Shown here: piece by piece, positions 59,950 through 64,000 of the stretch
Numbering within the stretch: position 1 is the stretch's first letter
Layout: every line of letters starts with the position of its first letter
NCBI RefSeq assembly: GCF_005771675.1
Contig: NZ_VAJM01000006.1
Coordinates: 248,001 to 312,000, forward strand
Direction: 5' to 3'
DNA length: 64,000 nt
From: Hymenobacter jeollabukensis
GTDB taxonomy: Bacteria > Bacteroidota > Bacteroidia > Cytophagales > Hymenobacteraceae
Notes under the pieces: model-generated
The model's input: the letters and a program-made list of their open reading frames with translations, nothing else
Database searches by the model: none
Told to the model about the DNA's origin: nothing
Translations under genes and position numbers: made by a program

Positions 59950-60810
59950 ATGATGTCCCTGTTGCTCTGGCCGCTGAGCCTGCTGGCTCTGTTTCCTCCG
60001 GTCACCGCACCGCCACCTCCCCCCCCGGCGCCCGCCGAGGCCCCCACCACCGATGCCCTGCTCACGCGCTTGGGCACGGCCATCAGCAAGCTGCAAACCC
60101 TGCGCTGCAACGTGAAAGCCAGCGAGCGGCACCCCGACGGCTACCAGCAGGCCCGCACGCTGATGAAAATTGCCACCAGCCCCCTGCGCATCTACCTGCG
60201 CAATCAGAAGGGCATCGAGGTGCTCTACGTGCAGGGCCAGAACAACGGCGACGCCTGGGTGTACCCGGCCAAGTTTCCCTACGTCACCATCAGCCTCGAC
60301 CCCAACGGCTCGCTGATGCACCGCAACCAGCACCACTCCGTGCTCGACGCGGGCTACGGCGTCATTGCCGATTTGATCCGCATTCCGCCGCAGCGCTCCG
60401 AGGCCTACCGCCGCTCGTTCCGCTACCAGGGCGACACCACCATTCAGGGCCGCCCCTGCTACCTGCTGCGCTCCGACTTCCCGCAGTTTCGCTACATCAG
60501 CTACAAAACCACCGGCGGCGAAACCGCCGCCAAGATTGCCGAACGCTTCGGCTGCGGCGAATACCGCATTGCCCAGCGCAACGACATCGGCTACGAGGAC
60601 GTGCTGCCCGAGGGCAAAACCCTGCAGGTGCCCAACGCCTACGGCCGCCGCACCATCCTCTGCGTCGACCAGAAGCTGATGCTGCCCCTGGCCGTAGCCG
60701 TGTGGGACGACAAAGGCCTGTTCGAGTCCTTCGAGTTTTCGCAGGTAGTCCCCAATCAGCCCATCCCGCCGGCTGAGTTCAGCAAGGATTACAAGGACTA
60801 CAAGTTCTGA
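59950..60810 (+). CDS. Exported DUF1571-like protein
   Basis: A 286-residue protein with a signal peptide (MMSLLLWPLSLLALFPPVTA) followed by a Pro-rich stretch (PPPPPPAPAEAPTT). The mature part starts with a helix (ALLTRLGTAISKLQTLRCNVKASER), then beta-strands (YQQARTLMKIATSPLRIYLRNQKGIEVLYVQGQNNGDAWVYP, YLLRSDFPQFRYISYKTT). It matches the DUF1571 outline, a lipoprotein-carrier-like (LolA-type) sheet. Cys residues at ~54, 175, 203 and 238 could form disulfides. Role probably periplasmic or outer-membrane; unknown. Confidence 0.8.
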   Translation: MMSLLLWPLSLLALFPPVTAPPPPPPAPAEAPTTDALLTRLGTAISKLQTLRCNVKASERHPDGYQQARTLMKIATSPLRIYLRNQKGIEVLYVQGQNNGDAWVYPAKFPYVTISLDPNGSLMHRNQHHSVLDAGYGVIADLIRIPPQRSEAYRRSFRYQGDTTIQGRPCYLLRSDFPQFRYISYKTTGGETAAKIAERFGCGEYRIAQRNDIGYEDVLPEGKTLQVPNAYGRRTILCVDQKLMLPLAVAVWDDKGLFESFEFSQVVPNQPIPPAEFSKDYKDYKF

Positions 60811-60824
60811 CGGCCGCACTGGCA

Positions 60825-60997
60825 GTCATTGCGAGGCGCAGCCGCAGCAATCTTTCCTCCACTAGCACTGCCGCCTCAACTGGCAGAAACCGAAAACAGC
60901 ACCGCCAGAAACTGCAGCTACCAGTTTCGGGCGGTGCTCATTTTGGGGTTGGCACGTTGGCCAGGACCGATTGCTTCGCTTCGCTCGCAACGACTGC
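60825..60997. repeat. Extragenic inverted repeat, CATTGCGAGG type
   Basis: Left arm GTCATTGCGAGGCGCAGCCG (60825-60857) and complementary right arm (60964-60997) with several mismatches. Internally ATTGC and GCAAT can pair, as ATGCT/AGCAT do in the CATGCTGAGC repeats. Confidence 0.7.
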
Positions 60998-61060
60998 AGG
61001 ATGAACCGACGTAATCGTCCACAAAATCCGTGTAATCCGACAAATCCGTCGAATCCGTGG

Positions 61061-61936
61061 TTACCGACGCATGGTTTTCTCGATCATGTCCCACATGTCC
61101 GAGGTCAGCAGCTCCAGCTTGTTGAACTCGCCGGCCCCGTTCAGCCACTCGCCGCCGTCGATGGTCACGACCTCCCCGTTGATGTAGCTGGCGAAATCCG
61201 AGACCAGGAAGGCGGCTAGGTTGGCCAGCTCCTGGTGCGAGCCCACGCGCTTGAGCGGCACCGAGGCGGCCGGGTCGAGCTTGGAGGCCAGCGGCTCGGG
61301 AAACAGCCGGCTCCAGGCGCCCTCCGTCGGGAACGGGCCGGGCGCAATGGCCACTGAGCGGATGCCGTACTTGGCCCACTCCACGGCCAGGGAGCGGGTG
61401 AGGGCCAGCACGCCGGCCTTGGCCGTGGCCGAGGGCACGACGAAGGCCGAGCCGACGGAAGCGTAGGTCGTGACGATGTTCAGAATGGTGCCGGGCTGCT
61501 GCTCCTTGATCCAGTGCTTGCCCACGGCCAGGGTGCAGTTATAGCTGCCCTTCAGCACGATGTCGACGATGACGTCGAAGGCCTTGTTCGACAGCCGCTC
61601 GGTGGGGCTGATGAAGTTGCCGGCGGCGTTGTTGACCAGCACGTCGATGCGGCCGAATTCCTCGATGGTGCGGGCCACCAGCTTCTCCACCTCGTCGTAC
61701 TTGCGCACGTCGCACTGCACGGCCAGCACCTTGCCGCCCGTTTGGGTGCGCAGCTCGGCGGCGGTGGCTTCCAGCACGTCAAGCTTGCGGGAGCTGATGA
61801 CCACGTTGGCCCCGAGCTGCAGGAAGTAGGTGGTCATGGCGCGGCCCAGGCCGGTGCCGCCGCCGGTGACGATGATGGTTTTACCGTCGAGGGCGCCGTC
61901 GCGCAGCATGGGTTGGGCGTAAGGGGCAGTTGCCAT
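61061..61936 (-). CDS. SDR family oxidoreductase (2,4-dienoyl-CoA reductase-like)
   Basis: A 291-residue short-chain dehydrogenase: GKTIIVTGGGTGLGRAMTTYFLQLGANVVISSRK (TGGGTGLG, Arg for NADP), NNAAGNFISPTERLS, LNIVTTYASVGSAFVVPSATAKAGVLALTRSLAVEW and SVAIAPGPFPTEGAWSRLFP. The AAGNFISPTE and PGPFPTEGA segments are the hallmarks of the DECR/fadH-type 2,4-dienoyl-CoA reductases for unsaturated fatty acid beta-oxidation. The usual active-site Tyr is not obvious at the YxxxK position (SATAK), as in human DECR, which uses a different Tyr. The ATG at 61936 gives MATAPYAQPML. Confidence 0.88.
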   Translation of the reverse strand: MATAPYAQPMLRDGALDGKTIIVTGGGTGLGRAMTTYFLQLGANVVISSRKLDVLEATAAELRTQTGGKVLAVQCDVRKYDEVEKLVARTIEEFGRIDVLVNNAAGNFISPTERLSNKAFDVIVDIVLKGSYNCTLAVGKHWIKEQQPGTILNIVTTYASVGSAFVVPSATAKAGVLALTRSLAVEWAKYGIRSVAIAPGPFPTEGAWSRLFPEPLASKLDPAASVPLKRVGSHQELANLAAFLVSDFASYINGEVVTIDGGEWLNGAGEFNKLELLTSDMWDMIEKTMRR

Positions 61937-62075
61937 TGAGTTCGGGGGTTGAGGTGGGAGTTGCGGTGCCGCAAGAACGGCATTTGCCGGAAATTGTATG
62001 CATGCCGCGTACTTTTCCCGCCGTTGCAGCCGGCATATTACCGATTGTTTCGCGGCGGACACAGTTCTTTGCGCC

Positions 62076-62903
62076 ATGAATGTCACATCCATTGCCGTGC
62101 TCGGCTGCGGCTGGCTGGGCCTGCCGCTGGCCCGGGCGCTGGCCGAAGCGGGCCACCATGTGGCCGGCAGCAGCACCACGCCCGACAAGCTGCCCCTGCT
62201 GGCCGCCGCCGGCATTTCGCCCCACCTGCTGCGCCTCGGTCCCGACACCACGGCGGCCGACGTAGCGCCGCTGCTGGCCGGGGCCGAGGTGCTGGTCGTC
62301 AGCGTGCCGCCTTCCCGCGCCGCCGCCGACCGCACTGCCTACGCCCGCGCCCTGCAGCCCGTGGCCGATGCCTTGGCTGCCGCCACGGTACAATCCGTGC
62401 TGTTCATCAGCTCCACCGGCGTGTACCCCGACGAACCGCGTCCGATGAGCGAAACCGACGCCGTGGCCGTTCCCGAATCCGAAAACCACCTCCTGCGGGC
62501 CGAAGCCCTGTTTCAGCAGCCCGGCCGGCCCTGGCAAACCACCGTGCTGCGCCTCGGTGGCCTGATGGGTCCCGGCCGGGCGCCGGGCCGCTTCCTGGTC
62601 GGGCGCATCGACCTGCCCCAGCCCATAGCCCCCGTCAACATGCTGCACCTCGACGACGCCGTGGGCGTCAGTCGGGCCATTATTGAGCAGGGCGTATGGA
62701 GCCGTACGCTCAACGTGTGTGCCGCCGGGCATCCGTCGCGCCAGCAGTTCTACGAGGCCGCGGCGGCACAGCTTGGGCTACCGGCGCCGCAGTTCCTGCC
62801 CGATGGGAAAGGTGGTAAGCAAATCAATACCGATGCCTTGCGAAGTGCCGTAGCGTACGATTTCCGCCACGACGTCCCGCTGGCGGCCCTGCCCTACTGC
62901 TAA
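62076..62903 (+). CDS. NAD(P)-binding epimerase-like protein (YeeZ/SDR-type)
   Basis: A 275-residue protein. The N-terminal Rossmann motif IAVLGCGWLGLPLARALAEAGHHVAG is followed by AEVLVVSVPPSRAAAD, LFISSTGVYPDEPRPMSE, the TVLRLGGLMGPGR segment and the C-terminal PVNMLHLDDAVGVSRAIIE. The IAVLGCGWLG start and SSTGVYP are typical of YeeZ-like NAD-dependent epimerase/dehydratase proteins of unknown substrate. The ATG at 62076 lies 4 nt after GTTCTTTG, suggesting a leaderless message. Confidence 0.88.
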   Translation: MNVTSIAVLGCGWLGLPLARALAEAGHHVAGSSTTPDKLPLLAAAGISPHLLRLGPDTTAADVAPLLAGAEVLVVSVPPSRAAADRTAYARALQPVADALAAATVQSVLFISSTGVYPDEPRPMSETDAVAVPESENHLLRAEALFQQPGRPWQTTVLRLGGLMGPGRAPGRFLVGRIDLPQPIAPVNMLHLDDAVGVSRAIIEQGVWSRTLNVCAAGHPSRQQFYEAAAAQLGLPAPQFLPDGKGGKQINTDALRSAVAYDFRHDVPLAALPYC

Positions 62904-62916
62904 ACGCCAGCCGCTG

Positions 62917-62924
62917 TACCTTTG
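62917..62924 (+). promoter_or_regulatory. Promoter box of the flavoprotein gene (leaderless)
   Basis: TACCTTTG, 14 nt after the epimerase stop codon, 5 nt before the GTG start (62930). Confidence 0.6.
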
Positions 62925-62929
62925 CCGTT

Positions 62930-64000
62930 GTGAAAGACCTGCTGACTGCCGACGTGGCCGTGCTGGGCGGCGGGGCCGCCGGCTTTTTCGGGGCCATTGC
63001 CTGCGCCGAAGCCAACCCCGAACTGACGGTACTCCTGCTCGAAAAAACCACCAAGCTGCTGAGCAAGGTGCGCGTGTCGGGCGGCGGGCGCTGCAACGTG
63101 ACGCACCACTGCTTTCAGCCCGTGGAGCTGGCCCGGCACTACCCCCGCGGCGGCAAGCAGCTGCAGGAGCCCTTCCGGCAGTTCGGCGCCCAGGACACGG
63201 TGCGCTGGTTCGAAGCCCGCGGCGTGAAGCTCAAGGCCGAGTCCGACGGCCGCATGTTCCCCGTCACCGATTCCAGCGAAACCATTGCCCAGGCCCTCGA
63301 AGACGCCGCCCGCCGCGCCGACGTGCGCGTGCTCACCAGCACCGGCGCCGACCACATTGAGCCGCTGGCGGAAAGCGGCTTCCGGCTGACGTTGAGCGGC
63401 GCGCAGGCTCCAGCTAAGGTATTGCAGGTGCGCAAGCTGCTGATAGCCACCGGCGGCAACCCCAAGTCCAGCGGCTACGACTGGCTGCGGCAGCTGGGCC
63501 ACTCGGTGCAGGAGCCGGTGCCGTCGCTGTTCACCTTCAACGTGCCCAACTCCCCGCTCAAGGAGCTGATGGGCGTAAGCGTGCCGCACGCCCGCGTGGT
63601 GCTGGCCGGCGAAAAGCTGGAGTACGAGGGCCCGCTGCTCATCACCCACTGGGGGGTGAGTGGCCCGGCCGTGCTCAAGCTTTCGGCCTGGGGCGCCCGC
63701 CGCCTGCACGAGCTGCAATACACCGGCACGGCCCTCATCAGCTGGCTGCCCGCGCAGCAGGAGGAGCCGCTGCGGCAGTGGCTGCACCAGTTCCGGGCCA
63801 ATAATGGCAAGAAAACCGTGCTGGCCAACCCGCTCTTTGGACTGCCCCAGCGCCTGTGGCGCAGCCTGGTGGAGCAGGCCGACATCGGCACCGAAACGCG
63901 CTGGAGCGAGCTGGCCGGCAAGCTGCAAAACCGCCTGATCGAGCTGCTACTGCGCATGCCGCTACAGGTGCGCGGCAAGACCACCTTCAAGGAGGAATTC
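62930..64000 (+). CDS. HI0933-family FAD-dependent flavoprotein (3' end outside window)
   Basis: A partial protein of at least 357 residues. Starting from GTG it reads VKDLLTADVAVLGGGAAGFFGAIACAEANP, the FAD dinucleotide motif GGGAAG. VRVSGGGRCNVTHHCFQP, KLKAESDGRMFPVTDSSETIAQAL, LLIATGGNPKSSGYDWL and GPLLITHWGVSGPAVLKLSA follow, all hallmarks of the HI0933/BaiN family. BaiN-type members reduce unsaturated bile-acid intermediates, but most are uncharacterised. The GTG follows a TACCTTTG box by 5 nt (leaderless). It runs off the right edge with no visible stop. Confidence 0.93.
   Translation, partial: MKDLLTADVAVLGGGAAGFFGAIACAEANPELTVLLLEKTTKLLSKVRVSGGGRCNVTHHCFQPVELARHYPRGGKQLQEPFRQFGAQDTVRWFEARGVKLKAESDGRMFPVTDSSETIAQALEDAARRADVRVLTSTGADHIEPLAESGFRLTLSGAQAPAKVLQVRKLLIATGGNPKSSGYDWLRQLGHSVQEPVPSLFTFNVPNSPLKELMGVSVPHARVVLAGEKLEYEGPLLITHWGVSGPAVLKLSAWGARRLHELQYTGTALISWLPAQQEEPLRQWLHQFRANNGKKTVLANPLFGLPQRLWRSLVEQADIGTETRWSELAGKLQNRLIELLLRMPLQVRGKTTFKEEF

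Overview
The window looks like chromosomal DNA of a GC-rich Bacteroidota, most likely Hymenobacter or a close Cytophagales relative. The reasons are the strongly GC-rich coding, repeated promoter boxes of the Bacteroidota type TAnnTTTG with no Shine-Dalgarno sequences, a secreted protein with a type IX secretion C-terminal sorting domain, and families typical of the group (DUF3127, DUF4184, S46 peptidase, Pnkp/Hen1). It holds about 54 protein genes and two tRNA-Asp genes. I see no prophage, insertion sequence, CRISPR array or rRNA.

Layout. 1-9.1 kb: patatin and metallo-hydrolase pair, a tRNA-Asp / FKBP isomerase / tRNA-Asp block, accA, an ADP-ribosylglycohydrolase, two small basic secreted proteins of one family, and two RlaP-type nucleotidyltransferases. 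9.3-12.8 kb: a four-gene minus-strand operon (nucleotide-sugar-epimerase-like protein, MarR/GbsR regulator, membrane-SRPBCC protein, methyltransferase) behind a perfect 42-bp palindrome. 13-22 kb: plus-strand metabolic genes (SDR, GH63 glycosidase, cyclase, 6-phosphogluconate dehydrogenase, TMEM175-like channel, M28 peptidase) separated by foldback repeats, then a 21-bp minisatellite. 22-33 kb: Pnkp (RNA end-healing and ligation), a secreted helical protein, an OmpA-domain protein, a divergent HxlR/DoxX pair, and Hen1 (RNA 2'-O-methylation). 33-48 kb: Nudix, DEAD-box helicase, an AT-rich island with an XRE regulator, L,D-transpeptidase, M1 aminopeptidase, cyanophycinase facing isoaspartyl peptidase, DUF3127, SDR, AT-hook and AlbA_2 proteins, and DinB. 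48-64 kb: a type IX-secreted nuclease, VOC, DUF1232, DUF4184, S46 peptidase, amidohydrolase, a low-GC orphan, a glycosyltransferase, small proteins, SDRs and a flavoprotein.

The most coherent functional theme is RNA repair: Pnkp and Hen1 are both present but about 6 kb apart, with two RlaP-type nucleotidyltransferases in the same window. Other themes are cyanophycin dipeptide breakdown, peptide digestion at the cell surface (S46, M28, M1) and fatty-acid metabolism (accA, dienoyl-CoA-reductase-like SDR). The DNA between genes is rich in inverted repeats of several families, and two of them have entered the pnkp reading frame. Several genes carry a -7 box 4-5 nt before the start codon, which implies leaderless mRNAs.
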